A DNA stretch of 64,000 nucleotides from Roseibium alexandrii DFL-11 (GTDB lineage: Bacteria; Pseudomonadota; Alphaproteobacteria; Rhizobiales; Stappiaceae), in assembly GCF_000158095.2 (NCBI RefSeq), contig NZ_CM011002.1:310001-374000 (forward strand), in the 5' to 3' direction. The notes below the pieces were generated by a model, which ran no database searches, was not told where the DNA came from, and saw only the letters and a program-made list of their open reading frames with translations. Of this stretch, positions 36,817-45,265 are shown one piece after another; position 1 is the stretch's first letter, and every line of letters begins with the position of its first letter. A program made the position numbers and the translations under genes.

Positions 36817-37521
36817 ATGCGTCTTCTATTGGCTACTGCGACCGCAGCCTTTCTCATGAGCCCCTTAGCCGCTCAGGCCGAGACCGTAAAACTCACGACG
36901 CTGGAATGGCCGCCTTACGTGATGGCTGATGCCAGCGGTCCGAGCTCGGACGCTGTCAAAGCAGCGTTTGAAAAGGCCGGGATTGCCGCTGAAGTGGCTG
37001 TTTTCCCTTGGAACCGGGCGATCAACCTGGCGCAAAAGGACCCTGAGTGGATCGGCGTTTACCCTGAGTATTATGCCGAAGACAGTGATGCGGAAAAGGG
37101 CGGCGACCGTTGCCTGTTCTCCAAATCTTTTGGGGTTAGCCCGGTTGGGTTCGTTCAACGTAAGGATTCAGACTTCTCGTGGTCGTCCCATGACGACTTG
37201 AAAGCGCACAAAATCGGCGTTGTTCGGGGATACAACAACGAAGAGAAGTTCGACGGCATGGTGGCAGCTGGCGACATCGCGGTAGAGGAAGCTGACGACG
37301 ATTCGCAGAACATTCTGAAAGTCGCGGGCGGCCGTTCTGCTGCAGGCGTGATCGACAAGCTGGTTTTTGAGCATCTTGCGCAGAACGATCCGGCTGTTGC
37401 CAAGGTTGCCGGTGATCTGAAGTTCAACGACAATCTACTAATTGAACACGGTCTTTTCATCTGCTTCGAAAACAGCGATGCTGGTAAGGCGGCACGGGAC
37501 AAGTTCAACTCCGCTCTTTAA
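36817..37521 (+). CDS. Family 3 solute-binding protein, orphan copy 1
   Basis: Periplasmic protein of 234 residues. The signal peptide MRLLLATATAAFLMSPLAAQ ends AQAE, then ETVKLTTLEWPPYVMADASG begins the SBP_bac_3 (amino-acid-type) domain. Two conserved cysteines (GDRCLFS and FICFEN) probably form a disulfide. The start ATG is placed after an in-frame leader that has no signal features. No permease or ATPase genes are adjacent. The following gene is a clear paralogue. It may bind a small molecule for a distant transporter or for signalling. Confidence 0.85.
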   Translation: MRLLLATATAAFLMSPLAAQAETVKLTTLEWPPYVMADASGPSSDAVKAAFEKAGIAAEVAVFPWNRAINLAQKDPEWIGVYPEYYAEDSDAEKGGDRCLFSKSFGVSPVGFVQRKDSDFSWSSHDDLKAHKIGVVRGYNNEEKFDGMVAAGDIAVEEADDDSQNILKVAGGRSAAGVIDKLVFEHLAQNDPAVAKVAGDLKFNDNLLIEHGLFICFENSDAGKAARDKFNSAL

Positions 37522-37548
37522 AGAGCGCTAAAGAGCTCACTAAAACAT

Positions 37549-37574
37549 GGAAAGCGCGGCACGCTGCGCTTTCC
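37549..37574 (+). terminator. Hairpin between the two solute-binding protein genes
   Basis: A perfect 9-bp stem GGAAAGCGC/GCGCTTTCC with an 8-base loop, 27 bases past the first stop. No T run, so it may be a leaky terminator or mRNA stabiliser. Confidence 0.5.
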
Positions 37575-37626
37575 AGACAGTTCCGATTACCCGCGGTGTA
37601 ATACGGAGCATAACCGAGAGAATTTG

Positions 37627-38382
37627 ATGCGCTGCGCATTGGCCTTAAGTGCCTTCATCATTGCAACGTCTTCGCTGTCCTTTGCGTCTGACACGCTGAG
37701 GCTGACCACGCTCCACTGGCCACCGTATGTCGAAGAGTCCGGTGAAGGGCCGAATACCAACACGGTGAGGTCAACGTTTGCGAGGGCTGGAATAGAGGTT
37801 GATGTTCAACTGTTTCCCTGGAACCGCGCAATCATGCTTGCCGCTGACGACCCGAACTGGATCGGTGTCTATCCAGAGTATTATTCGGCTGACATAGACG
37901 CGGAAGCGAGCGGAGACCGATGCCTGTTTTCACGACCTTTCGGTAACAGTCCTGTTGGGTTTCTGACACCATCAAACAGCTCTTTCGACTGGGATACCCA
38001 TGATGACTTGCGATCCTACGTCATCGGCGTTGTCCGCGGCTATGTGAATGAGGCAAAGCTCGATCAGATGATTGCAGACGAGGACATCGTGGGCGAACTG
38101 GCGGAAAACGATACCCAGAACATTCTGAAGGTCGCAGCTCGGCGGGCTGATGCTATCGTAATCGACAAAAACGTCTTTAATTATTTGAAGGCCGAAGATG
38201 CCGGCGTGGCCTTCGTGGCCGACAGTTTGCAATTTCACGAAAAGCTGCTGATCAATCACAGTCTTTATGTGTGTTTTGAGAACTCATCAGCCGGCCGCGA
38301 AGCACGGGAGTTGTTCAATCGCCATCTCACAACGTCGGGCGACGAGGGCCAATCCGACCCTGGTCTGCCGAATACGCAATGA
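37627..38382 (+). CDS. Family 3 solute-binding protein, orphan copy 2
   Basis: Paralogue of the preceding gene, 251 residues. The signal is MRCALALSAFIIATSSLSFA, followed by SDTLRLTTLHWPPYVEESGE. It shares with copy 1 the blocks FPWNRAI, WIGVYPEYY, GDRCLFSRPFG, HDDL, GVVRGY, NILKVA and FVCFEN-like text, with the same two cysteines. The tail beyond 230 is unique. Tandem duplication without permeases is unusual for this family, whose members normally go with an ABC transporter operon. Confidence 0.85.
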   Translation: MRCALALSAFIIATSSLSFASDTLRLTTLHWPPYVEESGEGPNTNTVRSTFARAGIEVDVQLFPWNRAIMLAADDPNWIGVYPEYYSADIDAEASGDRCLFSRPFGNSPVGFLTPSNSSFDWDTHDDLRSYVIGVVRGYVNEAKLDQMIADEDIVGELAENDTQNILKVAARRADAIVIDKNVFNYLKAEDAGVAFVADSLQFHEKLLINHSLYVCFENSSAGREARELFNRHLTTSGDEGQSDPGLPNTQ

Positions 38383-38440
38383 CAACGTGAAACCAGCCTT
38401 GGCGGTATGACTTCAGGGCCAGAACGCAGAAATAGCTGCC

Positions 38441-39121
38441 TTAGCTCATCGGTGAACGCCAGCCGGCCGCAACCGCCTCTTCTTCAGAGCAGAACCATCG
38501 TTCTCCGGCTGCCTTGTTGATCCGGGTCCGGCTGTAATGCGGCGACCATGGAGTGTGGTAGATCCGTCCGCGTGCGGAAATGTTCCCCTTGATTGGACAG
38601 CCTTCCGGTGCCTTTGACCCTGCGACTTGCCATTTTTGCTGCCTGAAGTCCCAAGGGGCTTCAGCAATGCCCGCCCAAAGACCTTCGCCATTCAGCCGCG
38701 CCATTTCCTGTTCGGTCCGATAGGCATCGGAGTATCGCAAGAACGCATACGCCTGACCATCTGCGACCATTGCCTGGTTCAGGTTCTTTCTGCCGGAAAA
38801 ACAGGTGGCGAGTTTCCGGTCGTAGGCGTCTGTTTCATCACCCCTGCACGTGACATCACCTTGCATGATCAGCGATTGCAGGTGCTCCTTGGCGGTTAGG
38901 CCGCATCGATAGCTTTTGCCCGAAGACGTGAGGCAGGTTTGGGCTAATTCGGGCGCATCAATTCCTTCAAGGCGTACACGCTCTCCGTTCAAGACGAGCG
39001 TGTCTCCGTCAACAACCCGAACATCAGCCGCCTGGACCTGTTGGGGCTGCGACGCCGCGATAATCGTAAAAGCAAACAGCCACAGGGCTGGCTTCAGCGT
39101 GCCATGAAAAACACTGCCCAT
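38441..39121 (-). CDS. Thermonuclease family protein with C-terminal sunset-like domain
   Basis: Secreted or periplasmic nuclease-like protein of about 226 residues. The N-terminal LWLFAFTIIAASQPQQVQA is a signal or anchor, followed by the staphylococcal nuclease fold (VVDGDTLVLNGERVRLEGID, AYDRKLATCF, and ALARG-like end replaced by GQAYAFLRY). Asp/Arg/Glu positions match SNase: VDGDTL, RLEGID and AYDRK. The C-terminal GCPIKGNISARGRIYHTPWS region, ending with WFCSEEEAVAAGWRSP, matches the short sunset-type module. The start is uncertain: I use the ATG at 39121, but a TTG at 39136 is also possible. Confidence 0.83.
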   Translation of the reverse strand: MGSVFHGTLKPALWLFAFTIIAASQPQQVQAADVRVVDGDTLVLNGERVRLEGIDAPELAQTCLTSSGKSYRCGLTAKEHLQSLIMQGDVTCRGDETDAYDRKLATCFSGRKNLNQAMVADGQAYAFLRYSDAYRTEQEMARLNGEGLWAGIAEAPWDFRQQKWQVAGSKAPEGCPIKGNISARGRIYHTPWSPHYSRTRINKAAGERWFCSEEEAVAAGWRSPMS

Positions 39122-39329
39122 CTTGGAAAGACTCAACGAATCAAATGGTGTAACTGACGGAGTCTTGCCTTGGTCGCACCGTTAGAACAACAAACTCGAC
39201 CGCCGAATCGGCCTTTGCCTGTGGATGGACGCAAACAGATCTGAAGTGTGAAAGCCCTGTCTTTGGGTTTCCTTAACGGAAGATGTGGTTACGTACACTG
39301 TCGGTTTGAACGGTGGAACGGAACCACGC

Positions 39330-40193
39330 ATGATCGAGAAACTGGAACGCGCCCTGGCGCTTGGGGCGGCTTGCTGGAAAGTGTTGCTCCTGGACAAGGA
39401 GATGCTCTTCTTTCCGATCATGAGCGCCTTGGCACTTGCTCTTGTGATTGGGTCCGGAGGCTGGGCGATTTACACAACGCCTGAACTTCAAGCTTTTTTC
39501 CAGAGCATCTTCGACAGCGAACAACCGGATCAGGATCCGCGGTTTTGGGCGCTCATGTTCGTTTTCCTGTTCATCAACTACTTCATCATGATCTTTTTCA
39601 ACGCAGCGCTTCTTGGCTGTGCCCTGATCCGGTTCGCCGGGGGAGATCCGACGGTCATGGACGGTCTCAGCCTGTCCATGCGCAGACTGCCGCAGATCCT
39701 GCTCTGGGCTTTGGTGACCGCATTTGTCGGTTGGGTACTGCAGCTTCTTGAAAGCCGGTTGAAGGGGCTAATGCGCTTTTTCATCAACTTGCTCGGGGCC
39801 GGTTGGGCTGTTGCCACGTATTTCGCCGTTCCGATTTTGGTGGTGGACGGTGTTGGTCCGGTGACTGCTATCAAGCGGTCAGTTCAAGCTGTTCGAAAAA
39901 CCTGGGGCGAGGCGCTGATCGGGCATATAGGCTTGGGGGCTTTGAATTTCCTGGTCTTGATTGTGGCGATGCCGATCCTGATGCTGGGGATCTTTTCTTT
40001 TGAGCAAAACCCGGCTTTGGGCAGTGGTTTGGCCACGGTGGGCGTGACCCTGATCCTGGTCGGGTCTCTCGTCGTGACAACACTCAGCGCCATCTTGCGG
40101 GCCGCGCTTTATATCTACGCCGTCGAGGGTGAAATGCCGCTCAACTTCGATTCACGCTTGATCCGGAACGCGTTTCAGCCGGACAAGCGATAA
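39330..40193 (+). CDS. DUF6159-like multi-pass membrane protein
   Basis: Integral membrane protein of 287 residues with about six hydrophobic segments, resembling DUF6159. It starts MIEKLERALALGAACWKVLL; an in-frame extension to 39285 has no clear ribosome site. Recognisable parts are YFAVPILVVDGVGPVTAIKR and SVQAVRKTWGEALIGHIGLG, which recur in this family. Function unknown. It lies just before the superoxide dismutase gene on the same strand but with a separate AT-rich gap. Confidence 0.78.
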   Translation: MIEKLERALALGAACWKVLLLDKEMLFFPIMSALALALVIGSGGWAIYTTPELQAFFQSIFDSEQPDQDPRFWALMFVFLFINYFIMIFFNAALLGCALIRFAGGDPTVMDGLSLSMRRLPQILLWALVTAFVGWVLQLLESRLKGLMRFFINLLGAGWAVATYFAVPILVVDGVGPVTAIKRSVQAVRKTWGEALIGHIGLGALNFLVLIVAMPILMLGIFSFEQNPALGSGLATVGVTLILVGSLVVTTLSAILRAALYIYAVEGEMPLNFDSRLIRNAFQPDKR

Positions 40194-40326
40194 AACAAAG
40201 AAAATTTTTCTTTATTTTCAAAACGCGCCTTGCCGAGCGCAGGTGACGAACCTATTTTGCGGCTCAACACGGTACGCGGCCGTTTTGGTCAGCACCGCTG
40301 TTCATAGAACACATGAGGAGTTTGCC

Positions 40327-40929
40327 ATGTCTTTTGAATTGCCTGATCTTCCGTATGCTTATGACGCTTTGGCCCCGTATATGTCTGCAGAAACCCTCGA
40401 GTTTCACCACGACAAGCACCATCAGGCCTATGTCACCAAAGGCAATGAGCTGCTCGCCGGCAGCGGCCTGGAAGGCAAGTCCCTGGAAGACGTCGTGAAA
40501 GAAAGCTTTGGCAAGAATGCACCGCTCTTCAACAACGCCGGTCAGCACTACAACCACATCCATTTCTGGAAGTGGATGAAGAAAGACGGCGGCGGCACCT
40601 CTCTGCCGGGCGCTCTGGCTTCTGCCATCGACAGCGACCTTGGCGGCTACGACAAGTTCCGTGCGGACTTCATTGCAGCGGGCGTTGGCCAGTTCGGTTC
40701 TGGTTGGGCATGGCTTGCAGTCAAGGACGGCAAACTGGAAATCATGAAGACTCCGAACGGTGAAAACCCGCTGGTTCACGGCGCAAGCCCAATCCTGGGC
40801 TGTGACGTTTGGGAGCATTCCTACTACATCGACTACCGCAATGCGCGTCCCAAGTACCTGGAAGCGTTCATCGACAACATGATCAACTGGGACTACGTCC
40901 TGGAGATGTACGAAGCCGCAACGAAGTAA
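40327..40929 (+). CDS. sodB: Superoxide dismutase, Fe type
   Basis: Cytoplasmic Fe superoxide dismutase of 200 residues that turns superoxide into hydrogen peroxide and oxygen. The start is MSFELPDLPYAYDALAPYMS (ATG with GAGGAG upstream). Metal ligands appear as His27 in EFHHDKHHQ, the His in NHIHFW, and Asp/His in DVWEHSYYIDY. The Gln in the first half (NNAGQHYNH) is typical of Fe rather than Mn enzymes. Length standard. A strong terminator follows. Confidence 0.95.
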   Translation: MSFELPDLPYAYDALAPYMSAETLEFHHDKHHQAYVTKGNELLAGSGLEGKSLEDVVKESFGKNAPLFNNAGQHYNHIHFWKWMKKDGGGTSLPGALASAIDSDLGGYDKFRADFIAAGVGQFGSGWAWLAVKDGKLEIMKTPNGENPLVHGASPILGCDVWEHSYYIDYRNARPKYLEAFIDNMINWDYVLEMYEAATK

Positions 40930-40952
40930 ACCTTCGCTACTGAGACGTTTCA

Positions 40953-40987
40953 GCCCCCGGCCTCATTCGAGACCGGGGGCTTTTTTG
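40953..40987 (+). terminator. Rho-independent terminator of sodB
   Basis: Stem GCCCCCGG/CCGGGGGC followed by TTTTTTG, with an inner CTC/GAG extension. It begins 23 bases past the stop. Confidence 0.92.
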
Positions 40988-41154
40988 TCTTCGGTAGACG
41001 TTTGCGCACTATTTCTTGATAACGGTTGTTACATTTCAAAGCTTGCAACGCTCGCAACTTTCCGCTCCCCTAGGTTTATGCGGCTGCCGGGATGGACGCT
41101 CCCACACGCAGATCCGCTTGAGCAAAGCTGAGACCTGTCAGTGAGGAGAGGACC

Positions 41155-41613
41155 ATGCGGACCATTTCGAAGTGCATTTCCATTGTTTCGATCGCGATTG
41201 CAGCCAGCCTTGGGGCGGCCCAGGCGGACGATGATCCAATTGGTGACCGGCAGGCGATCATGTCGTCCGTTGGTGCAGCTGCTGGCCTTGGCGGCGGCTT
41301 GATGAAGGGCGAAATCGCCTATTCGCCTGCTGCCGGAAAAGCGGCGATTGCCGCAATGCGCGCAGCCTCCCTTACTTTTGGAGACTATTTCCCGAACGGA
41401 TCAAACACGGGCGACACTGAAGCTGCTCCGGCGATCTGGGACAACCGGGCCGGATTTGATGCCGAGATCGCGAAGTTCGCTGCTGCAACGGGCACGGCGA
41501 TGGAAGCAGCCGGACGCGCTGGACCAGCTGATCTCGATGCTTTCAAAGCGGCGATGGGGCCAGTCTTTGGTACATGCAAGTCGTGCCATGAAGGGTTCCG
41601 GGTCAAGAACTAG
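41155..41613 (+). CDS. Cytochrome c'
   Basis: Periplasmic four-helix heme protein of 152 residues. The signal peptide runs MRTISKCISIVSIAIAASLG to AAQA, then the helical domain ends with the heme motif CKSCHEGFRVKN at the C-terminus, as typical. Family members bind NO and may protect against it. The diheme cytochrome c that follows at 41 bases suggests co-expression and an electron partner. The fifth heme ligand His is the one in CKSCH. Confidence 0.92.
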   Translation: MRTISKCISIVSIAIAASLGAAQADDDPIGDRQAIMSSVGAAAGLGGGLMKGEIAYSPAAGKAAIAAMRAASLTFGDYFPNGSNTGDTEAAPAIWDNRAGFDAEIAKFAAATGTAMEAAGRAGPADLDAFKAAMGPVFGTCKSCHEGFRVKN

Positions 41614-41654
41614 GATTTCCGGGATCCATTATTCGGGGTGAGGGGAGAACCGTC

Positions 41655-42587
41655 ATGAAAAAGCTCTTGCTGTTCGTGATTGTGCTGGGCGTTGCTGCGG
41701 CGCTCACGGGCTGGTTTCTCTCCGCCCCAACCCGTTTGGACGAAAACACAATTGCCAATCTCGGACCGGGCGATCCCGGCAATGGAGAGCTTGTGTTCTG
41801 GGCATCTGGATGCAGTTCCTGCCACGCCGCGCCTGAGGCGAAAGGCGACGACAAGCTGAAACTCGGCGGCGGGCTGCGTCTTGAAACCCCGTTTGGCGTT
41901 TTCGTGGCACCAAATGTCTCACAAGACCCGAATGACGGTATCGGGAATTGGTCAATCGCTGATCTGGCCAATGCGATGACACGCGGGACATCTCCTGATG
42001 GCCGGAATTACTACCCGGCCTTTCCGTATGCCTCTTACGCCCGGATGGATCTGGCGGACATCAATGATCTCTTCAGCTTCATGAAGACCCTGCCAGCTGT
42101 CGGCGGAGATGCCGGGCCGAATGAGCTCGCCTTCCCTTTCAACATCCGGCGGGGCGTCGGGCTTTGGAAACGAATGTTCCTCGATCCAGCGCCGGTTGTT
42201 GCAGCAGCTGTCAGTGGAGAGGATGTGGATCCCGCAATTTGGGAGCGGGGACGGTATCTCGTGGAAGGCCCGGGTCATTGCGGGGAATGCCATACGCCGC
42301 GCGATCTTGCTGGCGGCTTGATCCTTTCCGACTGGCTGGGCGGTGCACCGGCTGCAACGGGTGAGGGGCGGGTGCCGAACATCACCCCTGTCCCGGGGGG
42401 ATTTGGCAGCTGGAGCGCATCCGACATTGCCTATTACCTGGAAAGCGGATTTACACCGGATTACGATTCTGTTGGCGGGGAGATGGTGCCGGTACAGGAA
42501 AATATGGCCCGCCTTCCGGCCTCCGACCGCGAGGCGATCGGGGTTTATTTAAAAGCAATCCCGGCTGTTTCGGACGCTGCCCAATGA
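41655..42587 (+). CDS. Diheme cytochrome c, membrane-anchored
   Basis: Protein of 310 residues with an N-terminal anchor (MKKLLLFVIVLGVAAALTGW) and two heme-binding motifs, CSSCHAAP near residue 55 and CGECHTPRD near 212, so it is a two-domain class I cytochrome. Each domain has a downstream Met candidate for the sixth ligand. Similar proteins are subunits of dehydrogenases or donors to oxidases; the partner here may be the cytochrome c' just upstream. The start ATG has GGGGAGAACC upstream. Confidence 0.88.
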   Translation: MKKLLLFVIVLGVAAALTGWFLSAPTRLDENTIANLGPGDPGNGELVFWASGCSSCHAAPEAKGDDKLKLGGGLRLETPFGVFVAPNVSQDPNDGIGNWSIADLANAMTRGTSPDGRNYYPAFPYASYARMDLADINDLFSFMKTLPAVGGDAGPNELAFPFNIRRGVGLWKRMFLDPAPVVAAAVSGEDVDPAIWERGRYLVEGPGHCGECHTPRDLAGGLILSDWLGGAPAATGEGRVPNITPVPGGFGSWSASDIAYYLESGFTPDYDSVGGEMVPVQENMARLPASDREAIGVYLKAIPAVSDAAQ

Positions 42588-42621
42588 TAGCGAGTTGAAC
42601 TGGACGAGATTTTTTCCCTGC

Positions 42622-43098
42622 ATGACTGATTTTACCGTTACGGACGCTGATCCGTCCCGCGACCTTGAAGACGTCAAACGGTTGTTCCGGGCCTATGTGG
42701 ACTGGCTTGGCATTGATTTGTCGTATCAAGGCTTTGAGGAAGAATTGGCCACGTTGCCCGGCAATTATGTTGCGCCCGCCGGGGCACTGTTGTTGGCGAA
42801 GACAAGCTCTGATGTGTCGATCGGCTGTGTGGCTCTGCGGCCCATGGCTGAGGAACGCTTTTGCGAGATGAAGCGTTTGTACGTGGCGCCGGAGGGACGG
42901 GGGAGCGGGATTGGCTCCAGCCTGGTGTCAGCCGTTCTGGCACGGGCTAGAAGCGCAGGCTATCGGTATATGCGGCTGGACACACTTCCCACCATGGAAG
43001 GCGCCATTCGTTTGTACAAGGATGCAGGGTTTGTGGAGATCCCGGCCTATTATGATACGCCCATTAAAGAGACTGTCTTCCTCCAGTGTAGTTTGTAA
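42622..43098 (+). CDS. GNAT family N-acetyltransferase
   Basis: Acetyl-CoA-dependent acetyltransferase of 158 residues. The acetyl-CoA signature lies in EMKRLYVAPEGRGSGIGSSL, with GRGSGIG as the pyrophosphate loop, and the C-terminal YRYMRLDTLPTMEGAIRLYK follows. The start is the ATG of MTDFTVTDAD; a TTG nine codons upstream is possible. Substrate unknown, likely an amine or amino acid. It follows the cytochrome genes after 34 bases but no functional link is apparent. Confidence 0.87.
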   Translation: MTDFTVTDADPSRDLEDVKRLFRAYVDWLGIDLSYQGFEEELATLPGNYVAPAGALLLAKTSSDVSIGCVALRPMAEERFCEMKRLYVAPEGRGSGIGSSLVSAVLARARSAGYRYMRLDTLPTMEGAIRLYKDAGFVEIPAYYDTPIKETVFLQCSL

Positions 43099-43210
43099 AG
43101 CCGCCTCTGAATTATGCTGCTCCGGCAACGCAGTATGATGGCCGCATTGCCGGTTTTGATTAGGTGCCCCGGACACTGCGAGACCAAACCCGCCGTAGCG
43201 GCATGGGGAC

Positions 43211-43606
43211 TTAGGTGGGTTGCACTGCGAACACTGCCTCTATTTCCAGCCGGAGATCAGGTGAAAACAGCTCCTTTACAAACACAAGAGAACTGGCCGG
43301 CACGTTTTCGCCGTAGCGGTCTGTGAGCACCTCTCTGATTTCTGGAATGTCGGCCGGATCCACCGCGAAGATCGTAACCTTGAGCAAGTGCTGCAGGGAT
43401 GTGTTGCAGCTCTCTGCAAGAACAGAGAGTTGGTCCAAGATGGAATGCGTCTGCGCCGCGGCTCCTTCGGACTGGCTGTTTGAGCCAAAGGCCGTCAGCC
43501 CCGACGTATAGAGCGTATCGCCGTGGATCACGGCATGACTGTACGGTCCGGCGACCGGGCCGAGTTGTTCGATGTTTTGACGAATTGGAAGCATTGAATC
43601 TCTCAT
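43211..43606 (-). CDS. RidA family protein (YjgF/UK114)
   Basis: Cytoplasmic protein of 131 residues of the RidA family, which hydrolyses reactive enamine/imine intermediates. The core contains AGPYSHAVIHGDTLYTSGLT, AQTHSILDQL and the Arg in DRYGENVPASSLVFV. The classical RidA arginine region at the end reads LFSPDLRLEIEAVFAV, so catalysis is plausible. The start codon is uncertain between 43606 and 43594. It is the last gene of a three-gene unit after ABM and DUF2798 genes. Confidence 0.87.
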   Translation of the reverse strand: MRDSMLPIRQNIEQLGPVAGPYSHAVIHGDTLYTSGLTAFGSNSQSEGAAAQTHSILDQLSVLAESCNTSLQHLLKVTIFAVDPADIPEIREVLTDRYGENVPASSLVFVKELFSPDLRLEIEAVFAVQPT

Positions 43607-43617
43607 AGCTGCGGTGC

Positions 43618-43839
43618 CTAACGTGGTATGCGCTGCGTGATGTAGGTGGTGGCGTTTTGGACAAACGGGCCAAAGCAGAATGCAATTGCGGCGGCGGCCG
43701 GCCATGCCAGCCGGAACGCAGACATCCATTGACCAAGGAAAGCGTCGCTCCAGCCGAGATTGATCAGGGTGACCCAACAAGACATCAGAAACGACAAGAA
43801 GAAGGACATCAAAGCGGTTGAGATCACGCGATGTCTCAT
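43618..43839 (-). CDS. DUF2798 small membrane protein
   Basis: Membrane protein of 73 residues with two hydrophobic segments, matching DUF2798 (FFLSFLMSCWVTLINLGWSD, then FRLAWPAAAAIAFCFGPFVQ). The start overlaps the stop of the upstream ABM gene (ATGA), so translation is coupled. Function unknown; members are often next to small metabolic enzymes. Confidence 0.87.
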   Translation of the reverse strand: MRHRVISTALMSFFLSFLMSCWVTLINLGWSDAFLGQWMSAFRLAWPAAAAIAFCFGPFVQNATTYITQRIPR

Positions 43840-44159
43840 GCGTGCGCCTTGATCGCATCGGCGAAGGTCTTGTCTCCAATTTCTCCGAGCGCTTCGATGT
43901 GCCTTACCTCCGTGAGGTTTTGAGCCAGATAGCCTTTCGTGTGGTCAGCTTCGAAATGCGCAGCCAGGGCGTCCGGATTGGTCCAGCACTCCCACAAGGT
44001 GAACTTTGTTGGTTCTTTCAGGTTCTGGCGAATTTCAAACAAAATGCAGCCCGGTTCTTCGCGCGTTTGCGCAACCAGCTTTTGAAGCTCGGATTCAACC
44101 TGCTCAAGCTTCGAACCCTCGGTCATTTCGATACTGGCGCTGATGAAATAGTGGCTCAT
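43836..44159 (-). CDS. Antibiotic biosynthesis monooxygenase (YgiN-like quinol oxygenase) family protein
   Basis: Small dimeric ferredoxin-like protein of 107 residues. It has the ABM signature EEPGCILFEIRQNL and WECWTNPDALAAHFEADHTK, similar to YgiN quinol monooxygenase. The start is the ATG of MSHYFISAS with AGGAG six bases upstream; the longer reading is a leader artefact. It is first in a unit with DUF2798 and RidA, and divergent from a LysR regulator that should control it. The substrate is unknown; quinones are a reasonable guess. Confidence 0.88.
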   Translation of the reverse strand: MSHYFISASIEMTEGSKLEQVESELQKLVAQTREEPGCILFEIRQNLKEPTKFTLWECWTNPDALAAHFEADHTKGYLAQNLTEVRHIEALGEIGDKTFADAIKAHA

Positions 44160-44212
44160 GATCATCTCCTGATTTGTTTGGGGACAGGAGAGGTATATGA
44201 ATTTCACTTTTC

Positions 44213-44233
44213 ATGATAAATACCGATTATCGA
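44213..44233. promoter_or_regulatory. Candidate LysR operator
   Basis: GATAA at 44215-44219 and TTATC at 44227-44231 form a dyad with 7-base spacer of the T-N11-A type, in the 99-base divergent region between ABM and the LysR gene. A larger imperfect repeat (ATTTCAC..TTTTC and GAAAATGAAAT) surrounds it. Confidence 0.5.
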
Positions 44234-44258
44234 CAATTTAAATTCCGAAAATGAAATC

Positions 44259-45179
44259 ATGCTTGATGATATTGCGCTCTTTGTACACGTCGCCCAAGCC
44301 CGCAGCTTAACGGGTGCCGGTGCAGCGCTGAGCTTGCCGGCTGCGACCGTCACCAGACGATTGCAACGACTGGAGGACAAGCTCGGGCATCAACTGGTTC
44401 ATCGCTCCGCCCGCAAATTCGGACTGACTTCTGAAGGAGAAGCATATTTTCAGGCCTTTGCCGGCATCGTGGAACAGGCAGAGGTCACCGCGCGCAACTT
44501 GAGCGCCGAGATGCACGAACTCAGTGGGCCCCTCGTTGTGGCTGCGCCGACCAATATATCTGTCGGTGCCCTGCAGCCAATGTGGACCGCCTTCATGAGA
44601 CGCCACCCTGGCATTCGCCTGGACTTGCGATTGAGCAATTTCAATATCGATTTGCTGGAAGACCGTATCGATCTGGCTTTAAGAATTGGCCCCCAGCAGG
44701 ATCAGCGTCTTTATCAAAAGAAGATGGGATCTATTTCGACAGCGGTTATGGCAGCGCCGTCCTATCTTGAGGGGGGCAACATGCCGGAAGGCCCAAACGA
44801 TCTTGAGCGGCATGCTATCATCGCCGTCCGCACGATCCCGGCCTGGCGTTTGAGCCACAAGTTGACTGGCAGCACTTGTGTGTTGCATCTCAAGGGGGAT
44901 GTGATTGTTGATGATATCGCGCTGGTCCGTCAGTTTGCAGAGGACGGGTTTGGCGTGTGTCTTTTGAGTGTGACTGAAGCTGCCGAGCCGTTGGAGCAGG
45001 GCCGATTAAAGCTTCTCCTGCCGGACTGGCAGGGCCAGCAACGGGATATCTACGCTGTCTGGCCAACCGGTAGGCTTTTGAGCGCACGTGCTAAGTGTCT
45101 GCGGGAGTTCATGCGGATCTATCTAGCCGAAAGACCTGTGTTTCAAGGACAGCTGCCCACGGTATCAACTTTGATCTAA
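44259..45179 (+). CDS. LysR family transcriptional regulator
   Basis: Regulator of 306 residues with an N-terminal HTH (ALFVHVAQARSLTGAGAALS, then LPAATVTRRLQRLEDKLGHQ) and a LysR substrate-binding domain (about 90-295). It lies divergent from the ABM/DUF2798/RidA unit with a likely LysR box between them. LysR proteins normally activate such divergent genes in response to a small ligand. The ligand is unknown; a quinone or aromatic compound would fit the ABM gene. It starts MLDDIALFVH. Confidence 0.92.
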   Translation: MLDDIALFVHVAQARSLTGAGAALSLPAATVTRRLQRLEDKLGHQLVHRSARKFGLTSEGEAYFQAFAGIVEQAEVTARNLSAEMHELSGPLVVAAPTNISVGALQPMWTAFMRRHPGIRLDLRLSNFNIDLLEDRIDLALRIGPQQDQRLYQKKMGSISTAVMAAPSYLEGGNMPEGPNDLERHAIIAVRTIPAWRLSHKLTGSTCVLHLKGDVIVDDIALVRQFAEDGFGVCLLSVTEAAEPLEQGRLKLLLPDWQGQQRDIYAVWPTGRLLSARAKCLREFMRIYLAERPVFQGQLPTVSTLI

Positions 45180-45265
45180 GCGGTCAGATCATGCCGCCGC
45201 AGAGAACTGATCTTGCACATTTTCCGACAACGACAGGACATAGTGTGGCAGATCAGCTGATCATA

